Positions 16,770 to 26,052 of a DNA stretch of 64,000 nt are shown here, one piece after another. Both the position numbers and the translations under genes were made by a program. Below the pieces are notes generated by a model, which did no database searches, had not been told where the DNA came from, and worked only from the letters and a program-made list of their open reading frames with translations. How positions within the stretch are numbered: the stretch's first letter is position 1; every line of letters starts with the position of its first letter. The stretch comes from Ornithinicoccus hortensis (lineage in GTDB: Bacteria; Actinomycetota; Actinomycetes; Actinomycetales; Dermatophilaceae): positions 1,116,001 through 1,180,000 of the forward strand of contig NZ_VFOP01000001.1 in the NCBI RefSeq assembly GCF_006716185.1, in the 5' to 3' direction.

Positions 16770-17392
16770 GGTCGCTGCTCCGCGGCGTCATGGTGACGCG
16801 GGGGATCTGGGCCGCGCTGGCCGGCGTGGGGGTGACCTGGCTCGCGGTGGTGATCGGCTGGAGCATGATCATCTCCGTACAGGTGGACCCGATGCGGCCG
16901 CCGCGCGGCATCGGCGCCGTCGAGGTCTTCGGTGGCGCGCTGGCCGTCGTCCTCCCCGTGTTGACCGCCCCGAGGTACGACGGACGGGAGCGCCTCGCCG
17001 TGGCCTCCGCCCGGATGGTCCAGGCCAGCGTGACCACCCTGGTCGCGCTGCTGCCGTTGACCGTGCTCCCGGTGTGGTGGCTCACCCTGAGGATCGGCAG
17101 CCCCACCACCGAGACGCCGCCGGTCGTGCTGTTGACCGGCAACCTGGTCTTGTTCGGCGCGGTGTCTTCGCTGTTGGTGCTGCTGTTGGGCCGGGGGTGG
17201 GGTGCCCTCGGCGCGATCCTGGCCATCGTCGGCGTGGTCATCGCCCAGCAGGTGTGGCCGGAAACCGCCTGGACCGAACTGTTCTCCACGGGGACTGAGT
17301 GGCACACCCACTGGCCGCTGACCATTGGGTGGGTGGTCGGCCTGTTGCTGGTGGCCTACCGCCGCGGGTCGGTGCCCCGCCGGACTGGGTGA
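16766..17392 (+). CDS. integral membrane protein of the ABC cassette
   Basis: Protein of 208 residues with about six hydrophobic helices (AALAGVGVTWLAVVIGWSMI, VEVFGGALAVVLPVL, TLVALLPLTVLPVWWL, VVLLTGNLVLFGAVSSLLVL, LGAILAIVGVVIAQQVW, PLTIGWVVGLLLVAY). It has no motif beyond its topology and is probably a second permease or accessory subunit. GTG start overlaps the preceding stop. It ends 26 bp before the right direct repeat. Confidence 0.7.
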   Translation: MRSLLRGVMVTRGIWAALAGVGVTWLAVVIGWSMIISVQVDPMRPPRGIGAVEVFGGALAVVLPVLTAPRYDGRERLAVASARMVQASVTTLVALLPLTVLPVWWLTLRIGSPTTETPPVVLLTGNLVLFGAVSSLLVLLLGRGWGALGAILAIVGVVIAQQVWPETAWTELFSTGTEWHTHWPLTIGWVVGLLLVAYRRGSVPRRTG

Positions 17393-17417
17393 CGCCGCAC
17401 GGTCCGGCCGGTCCTCC

Positions 17418-17457
17418 CGACAGGGCGAGCAGGCTGGAATGCGGCGGCCGGGGGGTG
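17418..17457. repeat. right copy of 40-bp direct repeat
   Basis: Pairs with 14131-14170. It ends nine bases before the candidate nuoH -10, so it probably belongs to the original nuoH upstream region. Confidence 0.85.
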
Positions 17458-17465
17458 ACTGTCGA

Positions 17466-17471
17466 TAGGCT
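17466..17471 (+). promoter_or_regulatory. candidate leaderless -10 for nuoH (TAGGCT)
   Basis: TAGGCT ends seven bases before ATG 17479. It implies that nuoH-N form their own transcript and favours ATG 17479 over the in-frame GTG at 17455. Confidence 0.45.
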
Positions 17472-17478
17472 GCCGACG

Positions 17479-18447
17479 ATGCTCAGCGAGTTGCCGCTGC
17501 TGGCGGAGACCATCGTCAAGGCCGTCGTCGTGCTGGCGGCCTTCCTTGTGCTGCCCCTCGCGGTAGGGCAGACCGAGCACAAGGTGATGGGCCACATGCA
17601 GGGCCGGCTGGGTCCGATGGAGGCCGGTCCGCACGGCATCGCCCAGTTGGTGGCCGACGGCATCAAGTTCGCCCAGAAGGAGGACGTGGTCCCCGCGGCT
17701 GCCGACCGGTGGGTGTTCCGCCTGGCCCCGGCCGTCGCGCTGATCCCCTACCTGGTGGCGCTCGCCGCGATCCCCTGGTCGTCGACCTGGATCGCCGCCG
17801 ACCTGCCGGCCGGGCTGCTGTTCGTGCTCGCCGTCTCCTCGGTCGGGGTGATCGGCACCCTGATGGCCGGGTGGGGCAGCGGCAACAAGTACTCCCTGCT
17901 CGGCGGGATGCGGGCCGCGGCGCAATTGGTCAGCTACGAGCTGCCGCTGGCCCTGGCCGCGGTGTCGGTGGCGCTCGCGGCCGGGACGCTGTCCCTGGGC
18001 GGGATCGTCGGCCAGTGGCAGTGGTGGTGGTTGCTGTGGCAGCTGCCCGGTGCCGTCGTCTTCCTGGTCGCCGCGGTCGCCGAGCTGCAGCGCACCCCGT
18101 TCGACGCCCCGATCGCCGACGGCGAGATCGTCTTCGGTCCCTACACCGAGTACACCGGGCTCCGGTTCGCCTTCTTCCTGCTCGCCGAGTACGCCGGCAT
18201 CGTGGTCTTCTCGCTGTTGTTCGCGGTGCTCTTCCTCGGTGGGTGGGGCGGTCCGTGGTCCGACGTCCTCGGTCCCCTCTGGACCCTCCTGAAGGCCGGC
18301 CTGGTGGCCGTGCTGATCCTCTGGTTGCGCGTCGCCTGGCCCCGGGTGCGGGAGGACCAGCTGCAACGGCTCGCCTGGCTCGTCCTCCTGCCCGCCGCGC
18401 TCGGGCAGGTCGCGCTCACCGGCCTCGGGGTGGTGATCTGGGGATGA
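17479..18447 (+). CDS. nuoH: NADH-quinone oxidoreductase subunit H
   Basis: Membrane subunit of 322 residues that couples the quinone chamber to the proton channels. About eight helices are visible. Conserved loops include [60 protein letters not shown], and [18 protein letters not shown] with its conserved acids. First gene of the second nuo block; ATGA overlap with nuoI. Confidence 0.95.
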   Translation: MLSELPLLAETIVKAVVVLAAFLVLPLAVGQTEHKVMGHMQGRLGPMEAGPHGIAQLVADGIKFAQKEDVVPAAADRWVFRLAPAVALIPYLVALAAIPWSSTWIAADLPAGLLFVLAVSSVGVIGTLMAGWGSGNKYSLLGGMRAAAQLVSYELPLALAAVSVALAAGTLSLGGIVGQWQWWWLLWQLPGAVVFLVAAVAELQRTPFDAPIADGEIVFGPYTEYTGLRFAFFLLAEYAGIVVFSLLFAVLFLGGWGGPWSDVLGPLWTLLKAGLVAVLILWLRVAWPRVREDQLQRLAWLVLLPAALGQVALTGLGVVIWG

Positions 18448-19043
18448 CCGAGCAGGAGGTCCGCGCCGGGGGCGCCGAGCCACCCGGCCTGCTGGGCTCG
18501 GTGAAGGCGCTCGGCAAGGGCATGGCGACCACCGCCAGGGTGCTCGCCCGCAAGCCGCACACGACGCAGTACCCCCACGTCGAGCCGGACCTGCCGGAGC
18601 GCTCCCACGGTGTCATCGCCCTGTTGGAGAGCAACTGCACCTCCTGCATGCTCTGCGCGCGGGAGTGCCCCGACTGGTGCATCTACATCGACTCGCACAA
18701 GGAGACGACCGAGCCCGGGCCGGAGGGCGGGCGGGCCCGCTCGCACAACGTGCTGGACCGCTTCGACATCGACTACTCGCTGTGCATGTACTGCGGGATC
18801 TGCATCGAGGTGTGCCCGTTCGACGCGCTCTTCTGGGCGCCGGACTTCGCGTATGCCGAGGGAGACATCCGCAACCTGCTGCACGACAAGGACCGGCTCG
18901 AGGGCTGGATGGAGCGGGTCCCGGAGGCCGCGCTGCCCGAGGGCGGGCGAGGGGGCCGAGCAGCCGCCGCGGCGGCGAAGGCCGCGGCCGAGGCCGGCCC
19001 GGTGACGACGGAGCAGACGGAGCCCGGGCGGGGGGCCGAGTGA
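18444..19043 (+). CDS. nuoI: NADH-quinone oxidoreductase subunit I
   Basis: Ferredoxin-like subunit of 199 residues with two [4Fe-4S] motifs, [12 protein letters not shown] (from ~residue 65) and [12 protein letters not shown] (from ~114), clusters N6a and N6b. The C-terminal ~45 residues are Ala/Gly/Glu-rich and look disordered. In a complex without NuoEFG this is the likely entry point for electrons from ferredoxin (inference). Overlaps nuoH and nuoJ by 4 bp each. Confidence 0.95.
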   Translation: MTEQEVRAGGAEPPGLLGSVKALGKGMATTARVLARKPHTTQYPHVEPDLPERSHGVIALLESNCTSCMLCARECPDWCIYIDSHKETTEPGPEGGRARSHNVLDRFDIDYSLCMYCGICIEVCPFDALFWAPDFAYAEGDIRNLLHDKDRLEGWMERVPEAALPEGGRGGRAAAAAAKAAAEAGPVTTEQTEPGRGAE

Positions 19044-19540
19044 CCAGCCGGGACGTGCTGTTCGTCGCGGTGGGTCTACTCACCGCTGCCAGCGCCATCC
19101 TCGCCGTGACCTCGCGACGGGTGCTGCACGCGGGGCTGTGGCTCGTGGTGAGCATGGGCGCGCTCGCCGGCTGCTACCTGGTGCTCGGCGCCGAGCTGGT
19201 CGCCCTCGTGCAACTGCTCGTCTACGTCGGGGCGGTCGTCGTCCTGGTGCTCTTCGCGCTGATGATGACCCGGAGCGGGACCACCCCCGAGGACGCGCCG
19301 CCGGGGGTGCGCGTCCTGTCGGCGGTGGTCGCGCTCGCGGTGACCGTGCTGCTGGGCGGCACCCTGGTCGCAACCTTCGGGTGGGACGGGGTGGCGGTGA
19401 CCGGGCCGGACGGGTCGGCGGTCGGCGAGGCGGTCTTCGGCACCTGGGTCTGGCCGTTCGAGCTGCTCTCGCTGCTCCTACTGGCCGCGCTCGTGGCGGC
19501 CGTCGCGGTGGCCACGGCCGGGAAGGGGAGGGTCAAGTGA
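19040..19540 (+). CDS. nuoJ: NADH-quinone oxidoreductase subunit J
   Basis: Membrane subunit of 166 residues with five helices. The typical [22 protein letters not shown] region, with the pi-bulge helix, is followed by a short loop and two more helices. GTG start overlaps nuoI; stop overlaps nuoK (GTGA). Confidence 0.93.
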   Translation: MTSRDVLFVAVGLLTAASAILAVTSRRVLHAGLWLVVSMGALAGCYLVLGAELVALVQLLVYVGAVVVLVLFALMMTRSGTTPEDAPPGVRVLSAVVALAVTVLLGGTLVATFGWDGVAVTGPDGSAVGEAVFGTWVWPFELLSLLLLAALVAAVAVATAGKGRVK

Positions 19541-19842
19541 TCACCCCCGCACTCCCGCTGCTGCTGGTCGCCGTGCTCGCCGGAGCCGGCGCCTACGGCG
19601 TCCTGGCCCGTCGCCACCTGGTCCTCGTCCTGATCGGCGTCGAGCTGCTCATCGGCGCGGCGGGGCTGCTGCTGGTGACCGTCGGCCAGCTGTATCCCGA
19701 CCCGCTCGCGTCCGGGCCGGTCCTGACCCTGTTCCTGATCACCATCGCGGCCGCCGAGGTCGTCGTGGCGCTCGCGGTCATCATGGCGCTGTTCCGGACC
19801 CGCGGTGACGTCGACGGTCACCGGGAGGTGACCCGGACGTGA
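19537..19842 (+). CDS. nuoK: NADH-quinone oxidoreductase subunit K
   Basis: Membrane subunit of 101 residues with three helices. The helix-2 glutamate is in LIGVELLIGAAGL and the helix-3 glutamate in IAAAEVVVALAV; both are part of the proton path. The region between helices 2 and 3 is the usual short loop. GTG start coupled to nuoJ; overlaps nuoL. Confidence 0.93.
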   Translation: MITPALPLLLVAVLAGAGAYGVLARRHLVLVLIGVELLIGAAGLLLVTVGQLYPDPLASGPVLTLFLITIAAAEVVVALAVIMALFRTRGDVDGHREVTRT

Positions 19843-21902
19843 TCCCGCACCGGAGCCTGCCCTGGCCCGACCTCGGCGAGTGGGAGATCCCCTCGCTGCC
19901 GATGCCGGACCTGCCCATCCCGGACCTGCCGATCCCCGAGCTGCCGGGGGTCGCCGCGCAGTACGCCGTGGCGATCCCGCTGGTGGCGGCGGCGCTCGGG
20001 CTGCTGCTCACCCGGCGCTCCAGCCGAGCCGCGGCGTGGGCGGCGGTGCTCGGCTCGCTGCTGACCCTGGTGGTCGTGGTCGGCCAGGCCTACGCCCTCA
20101 CCCGGGTGGAGGGCCCCGGAATCCGCACCGCCGACACCATCGGGCCCCTCGCCTTCGGCGAACTCACCGTCCCGCTCGAGCTCACGGCATACCGTCTGAC
20201 CGCGCTCACCGCCGTGGTGGTGGGGCTGGTCGCCGTCGTCGTCCAGCTGTTCGCCCGCTGGTACCTCTGGTACGACCCGCGCTACCGCCAGTTCTCCGCC
20301 ACCGTCTCGCTGTTCACCGGCGCGATGCTGCTCGTCGTCCTGTCCGGCGACGTCCTGCTCACCCTGATCGGGTGGGAGGTGATGGGCTGGTGCTCCTACC
20401 TGCTGATCGGGCACCTGTCCGGCAAGGACTCGGCAAACCGCGCCGCGATCAAGGCCCTGCTGGTGACCCGGCTGGCCGACGTGGGGATGTGGCTGGGGCT
20501 GATCGCGCTGGCCGCGCCGGCCGGCAGCACCCGGATCACCGACATCATCGAGCACTGGGTGGTCGTCGACGCCGACGGCACCGTGGCGACCCGTCCCGGG
20601 GGTGGGGTGCTGTTGGCGCTGGCGATGATCGGCGTGGTCGTCGCGGTCGCCGGCAAGTCCGCCCAGGTCCCGTTCCAGGACTGGCTGCCCGACGCCATGG
20701 AGGGGCCGACCCCGGCCTCGGCGCTGATCCACGCCGCGACGATGGTCGCCGCCGGCACCGTCGTGCTGACCCAGCTCTTCCCGCTGCTCCAGGCCAGCGA
20801 CCCGGCGCGGACGCTGCTGGCCGTGCTGGCCTCGGTCACCGTGGTGGGGGCCGCGCTGCTGGCCTTCGCCCAACCGGACCTGAAGCGGATGCTCGCCTGG
20901 TCCACCGTCAGCCAGATCGGCCTGATGCTGGCCGCGCTCACCATCGTCCCGGTCGGGGCCGGCCCGGACGCCGCGATCCTGCACCTGGCCTCGCACGGCG
21001 TCTTCAAGGCGCTGCTCTTCCTGGCCCTCGGTTGGCTCAGCGTGCTCACCGGCGGCACCGCCGTGGCGTATGTCGTGTCCGGGCTCACCCGCTACCGCAG
21101 CGTCCGCCGCCCGATGGCGATCGGCCTCCTCTCCCTGGCGGGGGTGCCGCCGATGGTCGGGTTCGTGTCCAAGGAGCTGATCCTGAGCCAGGCCGAGGTC
21201 GTGGTCAGCGGCGCCGGGGCCGGCTTCGCCACCACGCTCGTCCTGGCCGCAGTCGGGGCGAGCGTGCCGCTGACCGCCGCCTACTGCATGCGGGCCTGGC
21301 TGGTGCTCGCCCGGGACCAGCCGGTGCGGGCCCCCCGGAACACCGGCCACGAGCGGATCGACGACTTCTTCGCCGAGCCGGAGGTCGTGCACGAGGCGGA
21401 GGGGGTCGAGGAGGCCGAGGCCGCGATCTCGGCCAGCGCCCGGTTCGGGATCAGCGTGCTGGGCTTCCTCAGCGTGGTCGGCGGCGTGCTCGCCTTCACC
21501 CCGGTGATCGAGGTGGACGTGCACGTCGACCTGCAACTGCTGATCGCCGCCCTCGTCCTGATGGCCCTGGCCGCGTTCGCGGTGTGGATCGCCTCCCGGG
21601 GCATCCGGTCCCGGGACGCCGCCGCCCGGTTGCCGGTCGCCCTCAGCCTGGCCGCCGAGCGCGGCCTGGGCGCCGGCGCCCTCTACCAGCGGGCGGTCGT
21701 GCGGCCGGTCCTGGCGCTGGCCCGGGCGGTGACCTGGGCGGACCGGGACGTCCTGGACGGCTACGTGCGGGCCACCGCCCACGGCAGCCGGGTGTTCGGC
21801 CGGCTCGGTGACCGCAGCCAGCCGTGGCGCCCGGCCGGCGCGATGGCGCTGGTGCTGCTCGGGGTCGTCGTGCTGGGTGCCGTCGGGGTGGTGCTCGGAT
21901 GA
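19839..21902 (+). CDS. nuoL: NADH-quinone oxidoreductase subunit L
   Basis: Antiporter-like proton channel subunit of 687 residues. The core motifs are present: the glutamate in LIGWEVMGWCSYLLIGH, lysine in VAVAGKSAQVPFQDWLPDAM, GPTPASALIHAATMV, and FKALLFLALG. A long C-terminal region with the lateral helix follows. The N-terminus is unusual: a Pro-rich stretch (LPMPDLPIPDLPIPELPG) precedes helix 1. GTG start overlaps nuoK; the stop overlaps nuoM (ATGA). Confidence 0.95.
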   Translation: MIPHRSLPWPDLGEWEIPSLPMPDLPIPDLPIPELPGVAAQYAVAIPLVAAALGLLLTRRSSRAAAWAAVLGSLLTLVVVVGQAYALTRVEGPGIRTADTIGPLAFGELTVPLELTAYRLTALTAVVVGLVAVVVQLFARWYLWYDPRYRQFSATVSLFTGAMLLVVLSGDVLLTLIGWEVMGWCSYLLIGHLSGKDSANRAAIKALLVTRLADVGMWLGLIALAAPAGSTRITDIIEHWVVVDADGTVATRPGGGVLLALAMIGVVVAVAGKSAQVPFQDWLPDAMEGPTPASALIHAATMVAAGTVVLTQLFPLLQASDPARTLLAVLASVTVVGAALLAFAQPDLKRMLAWSTVSQIGLMLAALTIVPVGAGPDAAILHLASHGVFKALLFLALGWLSVLTGGTAVAYVVSGLTRYRSVRRPMAIGLLSLAGVPPMVGFVSKELILSQAEVVVSGAGAGFATTLVLAAVGASVPLTAAYCMRAWLVLARDQPVRAPRNTGHERIDDFFAEPEVVHEAEGVEEAEAAISASARFGISVLGFLSVVGGVLAFTPVIEVDVHVDLQLLIAALVLMALAAFAVWIASRGIRSRDAAARLPVALSLAAERGLGAGALYQRAVVRPVLALARAVTWADRDVLDGYVRATAHGSRVFGRLGDRSQPWRPAGAMALVLLGVVVLGAVGVVLG

Positions 21903-23485
21903 TCGCCGACCTCCTCGACGTGCTCGACCCCGTAGCCCCCGCGCTCCCGGTCGTCGCCGTCCTCGCGCCCCTGGTCGTCGCCCTCGTGCTGGTGGTCGCC
22001 GACCGGTTCCCCGACCCCCCGACGGAGGGGCTCTCCCGCCCGATCGCCGTCGGCGGCGCCGTGGTGTCCGCCGTGGCCGCGGGGCTGGCCGTGGTGCAGC
22101 GCCCCGAGGTCGACCTGCCGTGGATCCCGGCGATCGGGGTCCGCCTGGACCTGGCGGTCGACGGGATCAGCGCGCCGTTGGTGCTGCTCACCGCGGTCGC
22201 CGGGGTCGTCGCCGTCGTCATCCGCTACCACGAGCCCGAGCGGGACCACCCCACGGAGGAGGTGACCGCACCGCTGGACCTGGGCGGACGGCATACGGCC
22301 CAGTCCCTGGCCACCTACTACGGCTGCCTGCTGGTGGTGATGTCCGGCGCCATGCTGGCCTTCCTGGCCCGCGACGGGATCGTCTTCTTCATCGCCTTCG
22401 AGATGGTGCTGGTGCCGATGTGGCTGCTCGTCGCCCGGCACGGCGACGGCACCCGGGCGGCCGACCGCGACGGGGCCGCCGTCCGGTTCATCCTGTTTAC
22501 CGCCACCGGCTCGACCCTGATGCTGGTCGGCATCCTGGCCCTGGCCACCGCCACCGGCACCAGCGACATGGGCGCCTGGGTCGGGCGCGGGGACGCCCTG
22601 GACCCCCGCGCCCAGGTCGTCGTCGCGGCGCTGCTGGTGATCGGCCTCGGGATGAAGATCCCGGTCTTCCCGCTGCACACCTGGCTGCCGTGGGTGCACT
22701 CCACCGCGCCGACCGCCGGGTCGGTGCTCCTGGCGGCGGTGCTGCTCAAGCTCGGGGTCTACGGCATGATCCGGCTCGTCGTCGCCCCGCTCCCGGACGG
22801 CTTCGCCACGCTCTCCCCGGTCGTCGCGGGCTTCGCCGTCACCGGGATCGTCTGGGCGGGGTTGGCCTGCCTGGTCGAGCGCGACCTCAAACGCCTCATC
22901 GCGTGGTCCTCCATCGCCCACCTCGGCTTCATCGTGCTGGCCCTCACGGCCGGCACCGCCACCGGGCTGCAGGCGGCGCTGTTCGGCAACGTGGCGCACG
23001 GGCTGATCTCGGCGCTGCTGTTCGTCGTCGTCGGGGAGCTGAAGCACCAGTGGGGCACCGCCGACCTGCGCACCGCCCGCGCCGCGCTGCGTGAGGTGGC
23101 CCCGCGGATGGGCTTTGCCCTCGTCGTCGGGATGGCGGCGGCCATGGGGCTGCCGGGCCTCGCCGGGTTCTGGGGTGAGTTCGGGGCGTTGTATGCCGCG
23201 TGGTCGCCGGCCGCGGACCGGACCGAGGGCTGGTTCCGGGTGTTCGCCCTGGTCGCCGCCCTGGGTGCGGTGCTGGCCGCCGCGTATGCCGCGCGCGTGC
23301 TGCGCGAGGTGTGGGCCGGGGACCGGACCACCCCGCTCATCGGCGACGCCCGCCGGGTCAACGCCGTCGTACTCGGCGTGCTGATCGCCTGCGTGGTCGC
23401 GCTCGGGGTCTACCCGGTGCCGCTGCTCGACCTCACCGAACCGGCGGTCAGCGAGCTGTTCGCCCTGGTCGGGGGTGCCCGGTGA
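21899..23485 (+). CDS. nuoM: NADH-quinone oxidoreductase subunit M
   Basis: Antiporter-like subunit of 528 residues and about 14 helices. The motifs FFIAFEMVLVPMWLLV (helix glutamate), GLGMKIPVFPLHTWLPWVHS (helix lysine), STAPTAGSVLLAAVLLKLG and WSSIAHLGF are intact, so proton pumping capacity is expected. ATG start coupled to nuoL. Confidence 0.95.
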   Translation: MIADLLDVLDPVAPALPVVAVLAPLVVALVLVVADRFPDPPTEGLSRPIAVGGAVVSAVAAGLAVVQRPEVDLPWIPAIGVRLDLAVDGISAPLVLLTAVAGVVAVVIRYHEPERDHPTEEVTAPLDLGGRHTAQSLATYYGCLLVVMSGAMLAFLARDGIVFFIAFEMVLVPMWLLVARHGDGTRAADRDGAAVRFILFTATGSTLMLVGILALATATGTSDMGAWVGRGDALDPRAQVVVAALLVIGLGMKIPVFPLHTWLPWVHSTAPTAGSVLLAAVLLKLGVYGMIRLVVAPLPDGFATLSPVVAGFAVTGIVWAGLACLVERDLKRLIAWSSIAHLGFIVLALTAGTATGLQAALFGNVAHGLISALLFVVVGELKHQWGTADLRTARAALREVAPRMGFALVVGMAAAMGLPGLAGFWGEFGALYAAWSPAADRTEGWFRVFALVAALGAVLAAAYAARVLREVWAGDRTTPLIGDARRVNAVVLGVLIACVVALGVYPVPLLDLTEPAVSELFALVGGAR

Positions 23486-25041
23486 GCCTGACCCTCCACC
23501 TCGGGGCGCTGTGGCCGGTGTTGGCGCCGACCCTCGGCGTCGCGCTGGTGCTCCTCGTCGACGTCGCGCTGCCCAAGCTGCGCCAGGTACACCTGGGCCT
23601 GGCCGCGCTGGCCCTGCTGGGCGGCGCCGCCGCCACGCTGCCGGGGCTGCGGCTGCCCGCCGGCGACCGGCTGGACGCCTTCTGCCTCCCGGGTGGCCAG
23701 TGCCTCTACGGCGCCACCTCCCTGACCTCCGGCCTGCAGCTGCTGGCCCTCGGCGCCGCGGGCGTCGTCCTCGCCCTGACCTGGGCGGAGTGGAACGCCG
23801 AGGAACGCGGCTCCGGTCGCACCGCGGTGCAGGTCGTGCTGCTGCTGGCCGCCACGGCCGGGATCGTGGCGGTGCCGGCCGCGCGGGACCTGGGCTCGCT
23901 CCTGGTCGCGCTCGAGCTGGCCACCCTGCCAACGGTCGGCCTGGTGGCGCTGGAGCGCCGCCGGTCCCGCGAGACCGTGGCCGTGGAGGGCGCCGTCACG
24001 CTGCTCATCACCTCGCTGGTCTCGTTCGCGCTGCTGGCGATGGGCGCCGCCCTGTGGGTGGCGGCCACCGGCACCGGCCTGCTGACCCCGGCCGCCGCGG
24101 GCGCGGCAGTCCAGGCCGAGCGGACCCCGCTGCTGGTGCTGGCGGCGGTCTTCGCGCTGGCCGGCATCGGGTTCAAGCTCTCGGCGGTGCCCTTCCACGC
24201 CTGGACACCGCCCACCTACGGGGCGGCGCCGCTGCCGATCACCGTGTACCTTGCGGGGGCGTCCAAGGTCGCCGCCCTCGGCGGCCTGGTGGTCGTGGTG
24301 CAGGCGCTCGCCGGGGCCGCCGACTTCACCCTCGTGGCGGTCGGGATCGTCGCGGCGCTCAGCATGACCTTGGGCAATGTCGTCGCCCTGCGCCAGAACG
24401 ACCTGATCCAGCTGCTCGCCTGGTCGGCGATCGCCCAGGCCGGCTGGATGATGCTGCCGCTGAGCGCCGTCTCCAACCGGGCGGTGCACGCCGCGGCGGG
24501 CTACCTCGCGGTCTACGTGGTGGCGACCCTGCTCGCGTTCACCGTGGTCCTGGCGGTCGGCCAGGCGGTCCGGATCCGGCTCGGTGCGGACGAGGAGGAG
24601 CCGGACGAGGCGACGGAGCCGGTCGCCCGGGGGTCGGCCGGGTCGGCCGGGCACACCCTGGAGGACCACCGCGGCCTGCTCCGGGCCCACCCGTGGACCG
24701 CCACCGCCCTGGCGTTCGCGCTGCTCACCCTGGCCGGGCTCCCGCCGGCCGTGGTCGGGCTGGTCGCCAAGGTCGTGGCGCTGCGCCCGGTGGCCGGTGA
24801 CGGCACGTGGTGGCTGGCCGTCGTGGCGGCCCTCAACGTGGCGCTCGGCATCGCCGTCTACCTGCGCTGGCTCGCCGTCCTCGCCGCGCGGCCCCCGGTG
24901 GACGAGCACGGCCTGCCGGTGCGGTCCGCGGACGATGGGATCAAGGTCACCGAGTCGTGGTCCGGCCCCCACCCGTGGGTCATCGGCCTGCTCACCGCGC
25001 TCCTGGTGGTGGGCAGCATCTCGCCGGTCGGGATCTTCTAG
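23482..25041 (+). CDS. nuoN: NADH-quinone oxidoreductase subunit N
   Basis: Third antiporter-like subunit, 519 residues. Seen: [17 protein letters not shown] (helix glutamate), [25 protein letters not shown] cut into its usual two parts (helix lysine, then AP loop), and [18 protein letters not shown] ~35-residue acidic/Gly insertion ([15 protein letters not shown]) separates late helices. Last gene of the cluster; 71 bp follow before htpX. Confidence 0.94.
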   Translation: MSLTLHLGALWPVLAPTLGVALVLLVDVALPKLRQVHLGLAALALLGGAAATLPGLRLPAGDRLDAFCLPGGQCLYGATSLTSGLQLLALGAAGVVLALTWAEWNAEERGSGRTAVQVVLLLAATAGIVAVPAARDLGSLLVALELATLPTVGLVALERRRSRETVAVEGAVTLLITSLVSFALLAMGAALWVAATGTGLLTPAAAGAAVQAERTPLLVLAAVFALAGIGFKLSAVPFHAWTPPTYGAAPLPITVYLAGASKVAALGGLVVVVQALAGAADFTLVAVGIVAALSMTLGNVVALRQNDLIQLLAWSAIAQAGWMMLPLSAVSNRAVHAAAGYLAVYVVATLLAFTVVLAVGQAVRIRLGADEEEPDEATEPVARGSAGSAGHTLEDHRGLLRAHPWTATALAFALLTLAGLPPAVVGLVAKVVALRPVAGDGTWWLAVVAALNVALGIAVYLRWLAVLAARPPVDEHGLPVRSADDGIKVTESWSGPHPWVIGLLTALLVVGSISPVGIF

Positions 25042-25112
25042 CCGCCGGCAGGTCCGCGGACCGCCGGCGGCGGGATGCGGAACACCGGAGGTCAGACGGA
25101 CGTTCCAGGGAC

Positions 25113-26000
25113 ATGCACAGGCATTTCAACGGGCTCAAGACGGCGCTGCTGTTCGGCGCCATCTGGGCGCTGCTGCTCGGGATGGGCGCGGTCATCGGCT
25201 CCGGGCGCTACATCTGGTTCTTCGCGCTCCTCGGCGTCGGGATGACCTTCTACGGCTACTGGAACTCGGACAAGATCGCGATCAAGGCGATGCGCGCCTA
25301 CCCGGTCACCGAGCAGCAGCAGCCGGCGATGTACCGCATCGTCCGGGAACTCTCGGACCGTGCGGGGCAGCCGATGCCGCGCCTCTACGTGAGCCCGACC
25401 GCCGCGCCGAACGCCTTCGCCACCGGCCGCAACCCGGACAACGCGGCGGTCTGCTGCACCGAGGGGATCCTGCACCTGCTGGACGAGCGGGAGCTGCGCG
25501 GCGTGCTCGGCCACGAGCTGATGCACGTCTACAACCGCGACATCCTCACCTCCTCGGTGGCCGCCGCCATCGCCGGGGTGATCACCTCCGTGGCCCAGAT
25601 GCTCATGTGGACCAGCGCCTTCGGCGGCAACCGGGGCAACGGCGGCAACCCGATCGCGATGCTGGCCATGGCGCTGCTGGCGCCGTTCGCGGCCACGGTG
25701 ATCCAGCTGGCGATCAGCCGGACCCGGGAGTACGACGCCGACGAGGACGGCGCGACGCTCACCGGCGACCCGCTGGCGCTGGCCTCGGCGCTGGCCAAGC
25801 TGGAGCGGGGCACCCAGGCCGCACCGCTGCCGCCGGAGCCGCAGCTGCAGAACGCCAGCCACATGATGATCGCCAACCCGTTCCGGGCCAGGGACGCCGG
25901 GCGACTCTTCGCCACGCACCCGCCGATGGCCGACCGGATCGCCCGGCTGCACGCCATGGCGCAGCGCGGCCAGCAGGGCGGGAGCGGCACCGGATCCTGA
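25113..26000 (+). CDS. htpX: M48 family membrane zinc protease HtpX
   Basis: Protein of 295 residues involved in quality control of membrane proteins. Two N-terminal helices ([20 protein letters not shown] and [17 protein letters not shown]), then the catalytic HELMH near residue 133, two further helices, and the third zinc ligand in [13 protein letters not shown]. The length and order match HtpX. ATG 25113 is preceded by CCAGGGAC, a weak ribosome site. Monocistronic. Confidence 0.95.
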   Translation: MHRHFNGLKTALLFGAIWALLLGMGAVIGSGRYIWFFALLGVGMTFYGYWNSDKIAIKAMRAYPVTEQQQPAMYRIVRELSDRAGQPMPRLYVSPTAAPNAFATGRNPDNAAVCCTEGILHLLDERELRGVLGHELMHVYNRDILTSSVAAAIAGVITSVAQMLMWTSAFGGNRGNGGNPIAMLAMALLAPFAATVIQLAISRTREYDADEDGATLTGDPLALASALAKLERGTQAAPLPPEPQLQNASHMMIANPFRARDAGRLFATHPPMADRIARLHAMAQRGQQGGSGTGS

Positions 26001-26052
26001 GGACGGGCGCGGGCGTTTCCGGCAGCCGGACCCGACGTGATTACCTGTCCGT

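Noticed and set aside
14131-17457. Insertion sequence or integron
   Set aside because: No transposase, integrase or terminal inverted repeat is visible; the direct repeats (40 bp) are too long for a target duplication of a known IS. I keep it only as a repeat-bounded cassette.
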